A stretch of 64,000 nt of DNA from VRUE01 sp035605695 (GTDB taxonomy: Bacteria; Actinomycetota; Thermoleophilia; Solirubrobacterales; 70-9). Shown piece after piece: positions 51,322-60,425 of the stretch (the first letter of the stretch is position 1; every line of letters begins with the position of its first letter). A program made the translations under genes and the position numbers. The notes beneath the pieces were generated by a model. It saw only the letters and a program-made list of their open reading frames with translations, did no database searches and was not told the origin of the DNA. Where the stretch lies: contig DATNGZ010000030.1 in the NCBI GenBank assembly GCA_035605695.1, positions 1 through 64,000 of the forward strand. The letters run 5' to 3'.

Positions 51322-51807
51322 TCATGTGGCTGCGGCGCCGTCTGCTGCGCTGCGCAGCGCAGCAAGGTCGAGCTTGCGCATGCCGAGCATCGCCTTCATC
51401 GCCCGTTCGGCCCGCCCTTTGTCCGGGTCGGCGAACAGCTCTTCCATCCCGGTCGGCACGACCTGCCATGAGAGGCCGTAGCGGTCCTTGAGCCAGCCGC
51501 ACTGGCTCTCCTCACCGCCCTCGGTGAGCCGCTCCCAGTAGTCATCGATTTCCTCCTGGGTCTCGCACTCGATCTCGAAGGAGACCGCCTCGTCGAAATT
51601 GAACTGGGGTCCGCCGTTGATGCCGATGAAGCGCTGGCCGTCGAGCTCGAACTCCACCGTCATCACCGAGCCGGCCTCACGTGGCCCGGCCTCTGTGTAG
51701 TGGGTGACGTTGACGATCCGCGAGTTCTTGAAGACCGAGACGTAGAACCCGGCGGCCTCCTCGGCCTCGGTGTCGAACCAGAGGTTCGGAATGATCTTCT
51801 GCGGCAT
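51322..51807 (-). CDS. VOC family protein, PhnB-like
   Basis: A 161-residue glyoxalase-fold protein. IIPNLWFDTEAEEAAGFY at the N-terminus and GGEESQCGWLKDRYGLSWQV near residue 100 match the PhnB/YjdN group, formerly annotated as 3-demethylubiquinone methyltransferase-like. The catalytic role is unknown. It follows the serine hydrolase gene in the opposite order on the minus strand. Confidence 0.88.
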   Translation of the reverse strand: MPQKIIPNLWFDTEAEEAAGFYVSVFKNSRIVNVTHYTEAGPREAGSVMTVEFELDGQRFIGINGGPQFNFDEAVSFEIECETQEEIDDYWERLTEGGEESQCGWLKDRYGLSWQVVPTGMEELFADPDKGRAERAMKAMLGMRKLDLAALRSAADGAAAT

Positions 51808-51903
51808 GGGTCTCCTCCTTCTCGCGCGAACAGGGTCCCCCTCAGGTTAGGCCGCGCCGTTTCTTCTCAGTTGAGCGACTCCTCTAGTACGGTCCCGATC
51901 CGC

Positions 51904-53057
<1,154 letters not shown>

Positions 53058-53061
<4 letters not shown>

Positions 53062-53432
53062 TCGCGACTGACCGGACGCGCGCAGGCAGGAGTGCTTCCC
53101 GGCAGCCGGTAGCGGTTGTCGGCGACCAGTCGGTAGACCTTCGCCGCGATCGGTGAGACCCCCGGCAGCAGGAGGGCGCGACCGATGATCCTCCAGATCC
53201 CTCCGGCGCTGTTCAGCGTTGCGGCGATCGCCTCGTGCCCCGAACGGATCGTGCCATCGACCTCGACCCACTGCACGGCAGCGGTCGCCTGCGCTTCGGT
53301 GACTCCCAGCTCGGCCAGATCGGTGAGCTGCCAGGCGACGATCTCCGCCTTCGGCCCGATCTTCTCCAGCAGGCCCGCGCACCAGGTGCAGAACGCGCAG
53401 TCACCGTCGTAGAGGAGCACGGGCCAGGTCAC
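53058..53432 (-). CDS. DUF393 (DCC) thiol-disulfide oxidoreductase-like protein
   Basis: A 124-residue protein of the DCC family. LLYDGDCAFCTWCAGLL near the N-terminus contains the DGDCxFC motif with two cysteines resembling a thioredoxin-like active site. It follows the TetR gene by 1 nt and is probably co-transcribed with it. Confidence 0.87.
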
Positions 53433-53433
53433 T

Positions 53434-53988
53434 TCACTCCCAGGAATCGCTGAGCAGGCGGTCGAGCGCTAGCTGCAGCACCTGGGGCCGGGTCATGTCA
53501 CCGTGCTCGGCGGCGATGAAGTAGCTGCCGATGAACAGCGAGAAGGTGAGCATGCTGCGGGCCTCGGCGTCATTCTCATCCGCGCAGAACTGTCCGAAGA
53601 GTGAGCGCAGGTACTCGATCCGCCGGTTGTCGACCTGGCGCACTCGTTTGGCGACCTCGCGGTCGCGGCGCGCCCAGTCCCGGATCGCCAGCTCGACGGC
53701 GAAATCGACGGATGGGGCCAGCTCGAAGAGCTGCTGCAGCTTGGCTCGTGGGTCGGCAGGTCGGCTCTCGAGGTACTCGATGACGTCCCCGGCCACGGTC
53801 TTCTCCCAGCTGTCGAGCATCTCCCCTAGCAGCGCCTGGCGATCTTTGAAATGCCAGTAGAAGCCGCCCTTGGAGACTCCCAGGGAAGCGGCCAGGGCCT
53901 CGACCCGCACGGCGTCCGGGCCTCCCTTCGCCAAGGCCTGCAGCGCCGCCTCGACCCAGGCGCCTCGTGGTGTCCGCACAGTCGCCAC
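53434..53988 (-). CDS. TetR family transcriptional regulator
   Basis: A 184-residue regulator from GTG 53988. The helix-turn-helix is visible as ALAASLGVSKGGFYWHFKDR near residue 30, with FKDRQALLGEMLDSWE following. It is divergent from the DUF2867 gene; two ATACG-N4-CGTAT palindromes in the gap are likely its operators, implying control of that gene and of itself. DUF393 lies downstream in the same unit. An upstream start at 54024 would run into the operator. Confidence 0.88.
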   Translation of the reverse strand: MATVRTPRGAWVEAALQALAKGGPDAVRVEALAASLGVSKGGFYWHFKDRQALLGEMLDSWEKTVAGDVIEYLESRPADPRAKLQQLFELAPSVDFAVELAIRDWARRDREVAKRVRQVDNRRIEYLRSLFGQFCADENDAEARSMLTFSLFIGSYFIAAEHGDMTRPQVLQLALDRLLSDSWE

Positions 53989-53998
53989 CGGGATATCT

Positions 53999-54012
53999 AT
54001 ACGGCACCGTAT
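53999..54012. promoter_or_regulatory. Predicted TetR operator 1
   Basis: ATACGGCACCGTAT is a perfect palindrome around a 2-nt centre and contains the core ATACG-N4-CGTAT shared with operator 2. It touches the -35 hexamer of the plus-strand promoter and lies 11 nt from the TetR start codon, so binding could block both directions. Confidence 0.65.
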
Positions 54013-54040
54013 TGACAGATGCAAGCGGACTTGTTAAACA
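54012..54040 (+). promoter_or_regulatory. Predicted sigma-70-type promoter of the DUF2867 gene
   Basis: TTGACA (54012-54017), 17-nt spacer, TAAACA (54035-54040). The -35 is a perfect consensus and the spacing optimal. It is bracketed by two palindromes attributed to the divergent TetR protein. Confidence 0.6.
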
Positions 54041-54061
54041 TCCATACGACAACGTATGGAT
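54040..54061. promoter_or_regulatory. Predicted TetR operator 2
   Basis: ATCCATACG and CGTATGGAT are perfect 9-nt arms around ACAA. It lies directly downstream of the -10 hexamer and 15 nt before the ATG of the DUF2867 gene. The core ATACG-N4-CGTAT repeats that of operator 1, with the centres 45 bp apart. Confidence 0.7.
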
Positions 54062-54076
54062 CGAAGGGAGACCAGC

Positions 54077-54687
54077 ATGAGGCTTCCAAACGCGGCACAC
54101 GAATCTCGCCCCTGGCGTATCCGGGAGATCACACCGGACTTCATCCTCGAGGACGTCTGGGAGCTGCCCGCGCGCGGTGGCGCCGAGGACTTCCCGACGC
54201 TGCTCAAACTGCTGGCGGCTTCTGACCCGGCCAACGCCGACTCGCTGCCGACTCGCTTCCTCTGGCGCCTTCGCGATCGCCTCGGCGCGGTATTTAGCCT
54301 CGGCAGATCTCGGTCCCTGCCGACGGCGGAGGCGACGCGGGCGAGCTGTCGATCCCCGGCACGAACGAAATCTCGCTGGCCGGCCGGTTGCCCGAGGACC
54401 TGCGCGGCACCGTGGCGGACGTCGACTTCGGCTCCCTGCCGTTCGTCCCGCTTTACCGCACCGACGATGAGTTCGCCGCGGAGGTGTCGAACCAGACGGT
54501 CCACGGCGCGATGCACCTTGCCTGGGCCGATCAGGGCGAGGGCCGCTACCAGGCGCAGATGGCCGTCTACGTCAAGCCACGCGGTCTGTTCGGAAAGGGA
54601 TACATGGCGCTGATCAAGCCGTTCCGGTATTGGATCGTCTACCCAGCCCTGATGCGACAGACCGAACGGATGTGGCTTAACCGTTGA
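54077..54687 (+). pseudogene. DUF2867 domain protein, frameshifted
   Basis: ATG 54077 follows AAGGGAG. The first part (WRIREITPDFILEDVWELPA, RFLWRLRDRLGAVFSLGR) and the second part (LSIPGTNEISLAGRLPEDLR, YMALIKPFRYWIVYPALM) are consecutive segments of one DUF2867-like protein but lie in different frames, with the shift near 54300. About 203 residues if joined. DUF2867 proteins have no settled function. The gene keeps a strong promoter and twin operators, so the shift may be recent or a sequence error. Its 3' end overlaps the convergent HepT-like gene by 11 nt. Confidence 0.75.
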
Positions 54688-55015
54688 GCAAGCGGTCGAT
54701 GGTCTGCTCGAGTGGCGGAAGATCTTGCTCGACAATCTCAAACACGCGGTGGATGTCGATCCTGAAGTACTCGTGGGCGATCAGATCGCGGAGGCCTGCG
54801 ATGTCGGCCCAGGGAGTCTCGGGCGATGACTCGCGCGTTGCGGAAGCTAAATGCTTGACCGCCTCGCCGATCACGACGAACTGGAAGAGGAGCGCGTCGT
54901 GAAGTAGCGGATCTTCCTTGGCCGCAGCGGTTTCGCCGGCTTGTTTTATGTGATGGCGGATCGCAGCGATTGCGTCTTTGATATCGCGCAGGCGCTCTCG
55001 CTCATCGCGGCTCAT
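54677..55015 (-). CDS. hepT: HepT-like toxin (DUF86)
   Basis: A 112-residue HEPN-domain protein. LRDLIAHEYFRID near residue 75 contains the R-x4-H-x-Y catalytic motif of HepT RNases. The start overlaps the upstream MntA-like gene by 4 nt. In characterised pairs MntA silences HepT by adding AMP to the tyrosine of this motif; the same relation is inferred here. Confidence 0.9.
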   Translation of the reverse strand: MSRDERERLRDIKDAIAAIRHHIKQAGETAAAKEDPLLHDALLFQFVVIGEAVKHLASATRESSPETPWADIAGLRDLIAHEYFRIDIHRVFEIVEQDLPPLEQTIDRLLNG

Positions 55016-55539
55016 AGGGGAAGAGCCTCGCTGAGGATCTCGCCGCGGATGTGCTCCTTGAGCATGTCGACGGTTGCCACGTCGACGGGTAGTTCGAGGA
55101 TCTCTCCGGCTTCGCGACGAAAGGCGGCGAGGTTGAGAAGTGTGTTGCCTGGCTTGAGGTTGACCAAGAGATCAACGTCGCTTCCGGCTTTCGCTTCGCC
55201 GCGAGCGAGCGATCCGAATACGCGCAGCTTGTCGATCCCGTTCTTTTCGGCGGCATCGATCAGCTGTCGGCGTCGACGGCGCAGCGTGTTTGCTTGCGGA
55301 CCAAGCTGACTTCGCATTGAAGTCGGAGGGATAGAAGGCTGGGTGGGCGGCGTCTCGATTTCTAGACGCCGGCCGCATGCTGCCAAGAGGCGCTCTAGCG
55401 TCGGCAGGGTGGGCAGGGATACGGCCGTCTCGTATCGGGCAAGCGCGGATTGAGAGGTTCCGGCGCGTGCTGCCAGCTCTACTTGCGAGAGATTCGCGTC
55501 GAGTCGCGCTTGGCGAAGGGTTCTGGCGACAGTGAGCAT
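55012..55539 (-). CDS. mntA: MntA-like nucleotidyltransferase antitoxin with N-terminal HTH
   Basis: A 175-residue fusion. Residues 5-60 form an XRE-type helix-turn-helix (LSQVELAARAGTSQSALARY) and residues about 95-175 a minimal nucleotidyltransferase with GSLARGEAKAGSDVDLLV, the GS-x10-DxD active site. It is the antitoxin partner of the adjacent HepT-like gene. The fused HTH suggests direct autoregulation of the pair. The AT-rich stretch upstream (55540-55565) is a likely promoter/operator. Confidence 0.9.
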   Translation of the reverse strand: MLTVARTLRQARLDANLSQVELAARAGTSQSALARYETAVSLPTLPTLERLLAACGRRLEIETPPTQPSIPPTSMRSQLGPQANTLRRRRRQLIDAAEKNGIDKLRVFGSLARGEAKAGSDVDLLVNLKPGNTLLNLAAFRREAGEILELPVDVATVDMLKEHIRGEILSEALPL

Positions 55540-55569
55540 AGACAGAATATATCAATATCGGTATACTCC

Positions 55570-56355
55570 TTAGGCCGGGCGGGCCAGGGCGTATGCGGTC
55601 AGCTCCGCCGGCGCGCCCTTGGCGCTGAAACGCCGCTTCTTTGCTGAAGCCATCCCTGGCTCGAGCTGCGCCAGGGTGTGGTTGGAGACGAGGAGCTCAC
55701 CGGGCTTGGCGGCCTGGCAGAGCCGGGCGGCAATGTTGACGTCGACGCCGAGGTAGTCGCGGCCAACCTTGCGGGGCCGGCCGAGGTGGATCCCGGTGCG
55801 GAGTTGGGGACGGTGACCCTCCACTTCGATCGACGCGGTGCGCTCGGCGGCGCTGAACGCGGCCTCTACCGCTCCGGGCGCATCCCAGAACGCCGCCATC
55901 AGCCCATCGCCCAGCCTCTTCACGACCTCGCCCCGCTGCTCGGCGATCGCCGGCTCGATCGCCGCGGTGACTTCGCGCAGCAACCTGATCGCGGCTCGAT
56001 CCCCCGCCTGCAGCGCCCAGGTTGAGAAGCCCACCAGGTCGGTGAAGAGGACGGCGACGTCGACCTTTCCCCGTCCGCGGTCCTGGGACTCGGCAAGCCT
56101 TTGCCAAGCTTGCAGCGCCGTCAGCCCGAGCTCTCCCAGAACCCCCGGGGTGTCGCCCCTGAGGATCACCAGTTGCTGCGCGGCGAGGTCCGAGGGGCGG
56201 CCGGGGGAAATCGACATCAGGTCGACGAACCGGTCATCGCCCAGGGTGCGCTCCCGGGTGTGCCTGGCGGCCTTGACCAGCCGCGGCTGGCGGTTGAAGC
56301 GACGGGCGGCCGCGATGAATCTCCTCGCCGGTCTCTTGCCCGGATCCTCGCTCAT
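55570..56355 (-). CDS. Class III adenylate/guanylate cyclase
   Basis: A 261-residue soluble cyclase. After a basic N-terminus of about 90 residues, VAVLFTDLVGFSTWALQAGD carries the first metal-binding aspartate, EVVKRLGDGLMAAFWDA the second, and YLGVDVNIAARLCQAA the transition-state Asn and Arg. All catalytic positions seem present, so cAMP synthesis is likely. No membrane or sensor domain. Confidence 0.88.
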   Translation of the reverse strand: MSEDPGKRPARRFIAAARRFNRQPRLVKAARHTRERTLGDDRFVDLMSISPGRPSDLAAQQLVILRGDTPGVLGELGLTALQAWQRLAESQDRGRGKVDVAVLFTDLVGFSTWALQAGDRAAIRLLREVTAAIEPAIAEQRGEVVKRLGDGLMAAFWDAPGAVEAAFSAAERTASIEVEGHRPQLRTGIHLGRPRKVGRDYLGVDVNIAARLCQAAKPGELLVSNHTLAQLEPGMASAKKRRFSAKGAPAELTAYALARPA

Positions 56356-56402
56356 CGCCGCAGCCTAGTTCGATCGGCCCCGTGCTCGGTAGCGTCCCGC
56401 GC

Positions 56403-57140
56403 ATGGCCCCACCGGTGAAGGCGGTTACGTTCGACTTCTGGAACACGATCGCTTGCGAGCCGCCGGGCACGATGGCCGCGGCGCGGCAGCGGGCGGTTGC
56501 CGCGGCTTGCGAGGCCTGCGACATCGAGGTCGAGGCGGAGCTGCTTGCGACGAGCCTTGAAGAGGTCGTATCGAGCTACCAGGGGTCCTGGTCGGCGGGG
56601 ACGCACTTCCACCCTCGCGAGGGGGCGGCGATGCTCGTCGGCGCCCTCGGGGTCGAGGGGGCCGCGCGGGAGATGGTGGCGGAGGCGTTCTTGACCGCCG
56701 GCCGCGACGCAAACCTCAAACTCTCGCCGGACATTCGCCCCTGCCTGGCGGCGCTGGCCGAGCGCGGGATCCGCCTCGGGATCGTCTGCGACGTCGGCTT
56801 CACCGGTGGCGAGCTCCTCCGTGGCTTCTTGGACCGGGAGGGCCTGCTCGAGTATTTCTCCGGCTGGGCGTTTTCCGACGAGGTGGGGCACTACAAGCCC
56901 TCTCCACAAATCTTCGAAGCAGCCCTCGATGTGCTCGGCGCTCGGCCCGCCGACGCAGTGCACGTCGGCGACCTGCGGCGCACCGACGTCGCGGGCGCGA
57001 GGGCAATCGGGATGACGACGGTCCGCTACCGGGGGCTGCACGACGATTCCTCAACCGATGGCGGGGAAGAGGCGGAGTTCGTCGTTGACAGCCACCGCGA
57101 TCTACCCGACTTGATCGCGGGCGTCGCGGGGTCGGCCTAA
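56403..57140 (+). CDS. HAD family hydrolase
   Basis: A 245-residue HAD-IA-like phosphatase. VTFDFWNTIACEP near residue 8 is motif I in the FDFWNT variant, VCDVGF near 128 corresponds to motif II, YKPSPQIFEAAL near 164 holds the motif III lysine, and HVGDLRRTDVAGARAIGM near 190 is motif IV. The nucleophile aspartate is present. ATG 56403 preferred over GTG 56382. Substrate unknown. Convergent with the gasdermin-like gene. Confidence 0.87.
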   Translation: MAPPVKAVTFDFWNTIACEPPGTMAAARQRAVAAACEACDIEVEAELLATSLEEVVSSYQGSWSAGTHFHPREGAAMLVGALGVEGAAREMVAEAFLTAGRDANLKLSPDIRPCLAALAERGIRLGIVCDVGFTGGELLRGFLDREGLLEYFSGWAFSDEVGHYKPSPQIFEAALDVLGARPADAVHVGDLRRTDVAGARAIGMTTVRYRGLHDDSSTDGGEEAEFVVDSHRDLPDLIAGVAGSA

Positions 57141-57161
57141 TGGCTCGCGGTTTGGACGGGG

Positions 57162-58025
57162 TTAAAACCTGGCCTCGGGGTGGTCCTCCAGCGCCAGCAG
57201 CGAGGGCTCCGGCGTGAGTCGGACGCGCTCGGGCGCCAAGGTCACCGGCAGACCGCTCGCGCGGGCCATCGCTACTACCGGGATGTCCACACGCTGCGAT
57301 GTTTTCCAGACGGTGCCGCCGTTGTCGATGAACAGCCGTTCCGTCGCAAACGCAAACGTGAGCGCTTCCGGCCCCTCGAAGGAGATTTCCGATTCAGTGA
57401 GAGCGTTGAATTTGACGGTCGCGCTGGCCTCGCCGACAAGTTTGCCGATTGCGCCGGTGTCGATCTTCAGGCCGGCGCCCGCCTCGGTCTCGGCGCGAAC
57501 CGAGAAGCTGCGCGAAGTGAAGACGAGGTTGATGACCAGGAACTGACAAGGGTCTTCGCCGCTGAAGTCCGCCATAGCGGGATTGCCGGCATTGATCTTG
57601 GTGCCCTGAAGGACTGCGCCCAGGGCGAAGGAATCGATTTGCTCCTTCATCACGTCGTCGAACTTGAAAGAGACCTTTCGCGCCTTGTTGAACTGCGAGT
57701 TGATTCCCGCGGCGGGGAGGGAGAAGCCCTCGAGCAGGCCGCCGAGGATGTCCAGCCCCAACCCGGCATCGACGCTGCTCGAGCGCACCCCTGACACATT
57801 GGCGGCGCGGACCGGAGGGTCGATGGCTTTTTTTAGCTGCTCCTCGACTGCGTCTCCATTTACCAGTGCGGAACGCAAACGACCACGACGGCTGATCTTT
57901 TCGCCTGGGCACAGGCCAACGACGTCGAGCGGGCGCACGCCGGCGTTTGGAGTCTTTAGCGCGGTCGCCCCAAACAGCTCATATATGACCTTCATGATTG
58001 GATCGTTACGCCCACGTCGCCCCAT
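57162..58025 (-). CDS. Probable bacterial gasdermin (bGSDM-like pore-forming protein)
   Basis: A 287-residue protein aligning by eye with bacterial gasdermins along its length: NDPIMKVIYELFGATALKTP then AGVRPLDVVGL at the N-terminus, SSVDAGLGLDILGGLLEGF near residue 83, ARKVSFKFDDVMKEQIDSFA near 113, QFLVINLVFTSRSFSVRAET near 160, and EISFEGPEALTFAFATERLF near 212. Known bGSDMs form membrane pores after a linked protease removes a short C-terminal tail. Oddities: the N-terminal cysteine that is lipidated in characterised members is not seen (MGRRGR start), about 50 residues follow the core, and no protease gene is adjacent. AAAGAGG precedes the ATG. The assignment rests on motif memory, not on a search. 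Confidence 0.6.
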   Translation of the reverse strand: MGRRGRNDPIMKVIYELFGATALKTPNAGVRPLDVVGLCPGEKISRRGRLRSALVNGDAVEEQLKKAIDPPVRAANVSGVRSSSVDAGLGLDILGGLLEGFSLPAAGINSQFNKARKVSFKFDDVMKEQIDSFALGAVLQGTKINAGNPAMADFSGEDPCQFLVINLVFTSRSFSVRAETEAGAGLKIDTGAIGKLVGEASATVKFNALTESEISFEGPEALTFAFATERLFIDNGGTVWKTSQRVDIPVVAMARASGLPVTLAPERVRLTPEPSLLALEDHPEARF

Positions 58026-58058
58026 TGCGCCTCTTTCTCAAGGTTGTTGACGGCGGAG

Positions 58059-58087
58059 AGTGAATCGTGATTAGTAGGAGATGTCAA
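58059..58087 (-). promoter_or_regulatory. Predicted promoter of the gasdermin-like gene
   Basis: On the minus strand TTGACA (58087-58082), 17-nt spacer, TTCACT (58064-58059). The -35 is perfect and the -10 weak. It lies in the 99-nt gap after the GST-like gene and about 34 nt upstream of the ATG, implying independent transcription. Confidence 0.4.
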
Positions 58088-58124
58088 TTCATCCTGCGCA
58101 CCGCGAGCCGGCTAGAAGGGCGAC

Positions 58125-58880
58125 TCAGCGTCGCTCCTCGCGGTACATCTGGAGCGCGTGCGCCCCGGCCGGATGCGCTCGCAGCTCACGAACGGTCGCG
58201 GCCATCGCTGCTGGCAGCTCCTCGGGCTGGGGCAGTGGCACGCCGTACTCGGGCGGCATCAGCACCGCCGCGGCCAGCGAGGCAAAGGTCAGGTCGGCGG
58301 CGCTGAAGCGCTCACCGCAGAGGTAGGGACGCCCGTCGCCCAGCCGTTTGGCGACGTCGTCGAAGACCGCACGCACCTCGGCCTCGGACCGCGCGGCGGT
58401 GGCCGGCGAGACGTCGAGGTAGCGATCGATGATCCGGATTACCACCGGGTAGGCGAACGGCAGCGCGCGGCGTTGCCAGGCGGGCACCCCCGTGCAGCCA
58501 TAGGCAACGGCGATGTCGCGACGTCCGCGCAGGCCGTTGTACATCCACCTGCGTCCCTCCGGCCCCAGGCACGCGTCGAAGTCGTCTTGCAGTGCCCGCA
58601 CCTCGGTCGCGGCGGCGGGGTCGTCGGGGAACAGGGCGCGGTCTGGCGGCGCCTTTGCGCTTGCCGCCTCGACGATGTCCGCCGAGTCGACGTAAACCTG
58701 ATCTCCCCAGACCAGCACGGGCGCGGTTTTCTTGCCGCCGGCACGGGCAACTGGGATCCAGTGGAGCACCTGAAGATGCGCTCGCTCTGTGTAGCTGATG
58801 CCCGCCCAGTCAAGCGCCCAGCGAGCCTTCTCGCAGTAGTGACTGATCGGGATCGTGATCAGAGCTGGGCTCTCACTCAT
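58125..58880 (-). CDS. Glutathione S-transferase family protein
   Basis: A 251-residue two-domain GST-like protein. ITIPISHYCEKARWALDWAG near residue 8 is the thioredoxin-like N-terminus, AGGKKTAPVLVWGDQVYVDS near 46 the cis-proline segment, and RPYLCGERFSAADLTFASLA near 185 the helical C-terminal domain motif. Substrate and thiol cofactor unknown; many actinobacteria use mycothiol. Confidence 0.85.
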   Translation of the reverse strand: MSESPALITIPISHYCEKARWALDWAGISYTERAHLQVLHWIPVARAGGKKTAPVLVWGDQVYVDSADIVEAASAKAPPDRALFPDDPAAATEVRALQDDFDACLGPEGRRWMYNGLRGRRDIAVAYGCTGVPAWQRRALPFAYPVVIRIIDRYLDVSPATAARSEAEVRAVFDDVAKRLGDGRPYLCGERFSAADLTFASLAAAVLMPPEYGVPLPQPEELPAAMAATVRELRAHPAGAHALQMYREERR

Positions 58881-58958
58881 CGCAATAGTGTGGCCGGCGA
58901 AGCAGCATCTTGTCGCCAGACAAGAAAAGCATCGATCGTGACGGCCCGATCCGGCGCC

Positions 58959-59837
58959 TCAGTCGTGTTTCGTCTTCTCCCGATGGCTCGGGTCGGCGGC
59001 GCGAGAGAGTCGTTCGGCCTGTTCGCGGACTTCGGCCCCCGCCTCGCGGGTCGCGGCGACGGCCTCGTCTCCCACCGCCGCCAGCCCCTCGCTCGGTTTG
59101 CCGCCGACGATGTCGCGGAACGCTTCCTTGAAGCGCTCGGTGCGGCGCTCGGGGGCGAAGCGCTCCACTGCCTTGGCCTGCTTCTTCGGCCGTCGCTCGC
59201 CGTAGCGGTAGCGGGCCCAGGCCGAGCGCGGCTTACCGATGCGGCCGGCGCCGTAGAAGGCGATGGGCGCCACGAAGATGCCGATCGCGCCGTGCAGGAC
59301 CCGTCCCTTGGCGAAGCAGATCGCCACGCAGCCGAAGGCGAAAATGGTGAGGACGATGCTGCTGATCAGGGCGCTGGTCGAGCTCGAATCGATCACCACC
59401 GGGCTCACCCCGAGCACGATCAGCAGCATCAGCGAGGCGGCGATCACGGTTGCGTCGACCGAGCTGCGGCCCTCCTCGGCCCAGTAGACGTCCTCGAGGT
59501 GGACCCAGAGGGCGAACTCGTCAATCGTCAAGCCGACGCCAATGCCGAAGAAGAGGGCGCAGATCTCGGTGTAGGGGGTGCGGCCGTCGCTGACGAAGCC
59601 GAGCGTCCCGGCAGCCATCATCGTGACGATTCCAAAGACGAGGTGGTGGAGGTGGACCCCTGACTCGCTTTCGACGTTTCCCGGCCACCAGGAGATGCTT
59701 TCGCTGCGGATGATCCGCGTGCTCATGCGGATGAAGGCGAAGGAGCCGATGAAGCCGACGAGGACGAGGAAGACCGCCTGCTCGTGGTGGTCTTCGAGGT
59801 TGTCCCAGAAGGATGTAAGGATCGACGCTGTGCTCAT
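58959..59837 (-). CDS. Integral membrane protein of unknown function
   Basis: A 292-residue protein with five or six membrane segments in residues 20-205. GVHLHHLVFGIVTMM near residue 60 and LTIDEFALWVHLEDVYW near 103 contain conserved His, Asp and Glu positions that could bind metal. The C-terminal 85 residues are charged and cytoplasmic. It resembles a widespread actinobacterial membrane family without assigned role. Divergent from the next membrane gene across 20 nt. Confidence 0.75.
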   Translation of the reverse strand: MSTASILTSFWDNLEDHHEQAVFLVLVGFIGSFAFIRMSTRIIRSESISWWPGNVESESGVHLHHLVFGIVTMMAAGTLGFVSDGRTPYTEICALFFGIGVGLTIDEFALWVHLEDVYWAEEGRSSVDATVIAASLMLLIVLGVSPVVIDSSSTSALISSIVLTIFAFGCVAICFAKGRVLHGAIGIFVAPIAFYGAGRIGKPRSAWARYRYGERRPKKQAKAVERFAPERRTERFKEAFRDIVGGKPSEGLAAVGDEAVAATREAGAEVREQAERLSRAADPSHREKTKHD

Positions 59838-59857
59838 CGGGGGAAACCGAGTCTAAG

Positions 59858-60409
59858 GTGGGGCGTTCGATCCCACTCGGCCGCAAGCAGCTGCTGATCC
59901 TGACCGGGATCGCGATGGTGGCGTTCAACGTTGCGCTCGTCGTGCTCGATCGGAAGATGACGGACGCCGGCGGTCCCTCAGTCCTCGGCTTCGAGTTCGC
60001 GGGCAGCGAGCAGAAGGCGGCGCAGATCATGGCCGAATGGGGTGCGAGCGGCCGCGATTACGCCCGCTGGTCGCTGTGGATCGACTTCGGCTTCATGCTC
60101 AGCTACGGATCCTTTTTCACGCTCGCCGCGCTCGCGACGCGTGATTTCGCCAGGGAGAACGATCTGCGAGCGCTCGCCGCGGCCGGCATCGTCGCGCCTT
60201 TCTGCGCCGCGTTCGCGGCGATCTTCGACGCCGGGGAGAACGTCTTCTTGCTCCTAACCCTCGGCGGGCATGGAAGCAGCTTCGGCCCTCCCGTTGCGAC
60301 GACCTTCGCCAGCATCAAGTTCCTGCTCATCACCCTTGCGATCGTCTATGTCCTCTGGGGTCTGGCGAGCCGGCTCCGCCGGCGCTTGCAGCTGAGTGAG
60401 GCGAGTTGA
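59858..60409 (+). CDS. Integral membrane protein of unknown function
   Basis: A 183-residue protein with four membrane segments (LLILTGIAMVAFNVALVVL, WIDFGFMLSYGSFFTLAALA, GIVAPFCAAFAAIFDAGENV, FLLITLAIVYVLWGLA). SLWIDFGFMLSYG and FDAGENVFLL recur in a family of small membrane proteins of unknown function. It starts with GTG. Confidence 0.72.
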   Translation: MGRSIPLGRKQLLILTGIAMVAFNVALVVLDRKMTDAGGPSVLGFEFAGSEQKAAQIMAEWGASGRDYARWSLWIDFGFMLSYGSFFTLAALATRDFARENDLRALAAAGIVAPFCAAFAAIFDAGENVFLLLTLGGHGSSFGPPVATTFASIKFLLITLAIVYVLWGLASRLRRRLQLSEAS

Positions 60410-60425
60410 TCGGGCGCGAATCCCT

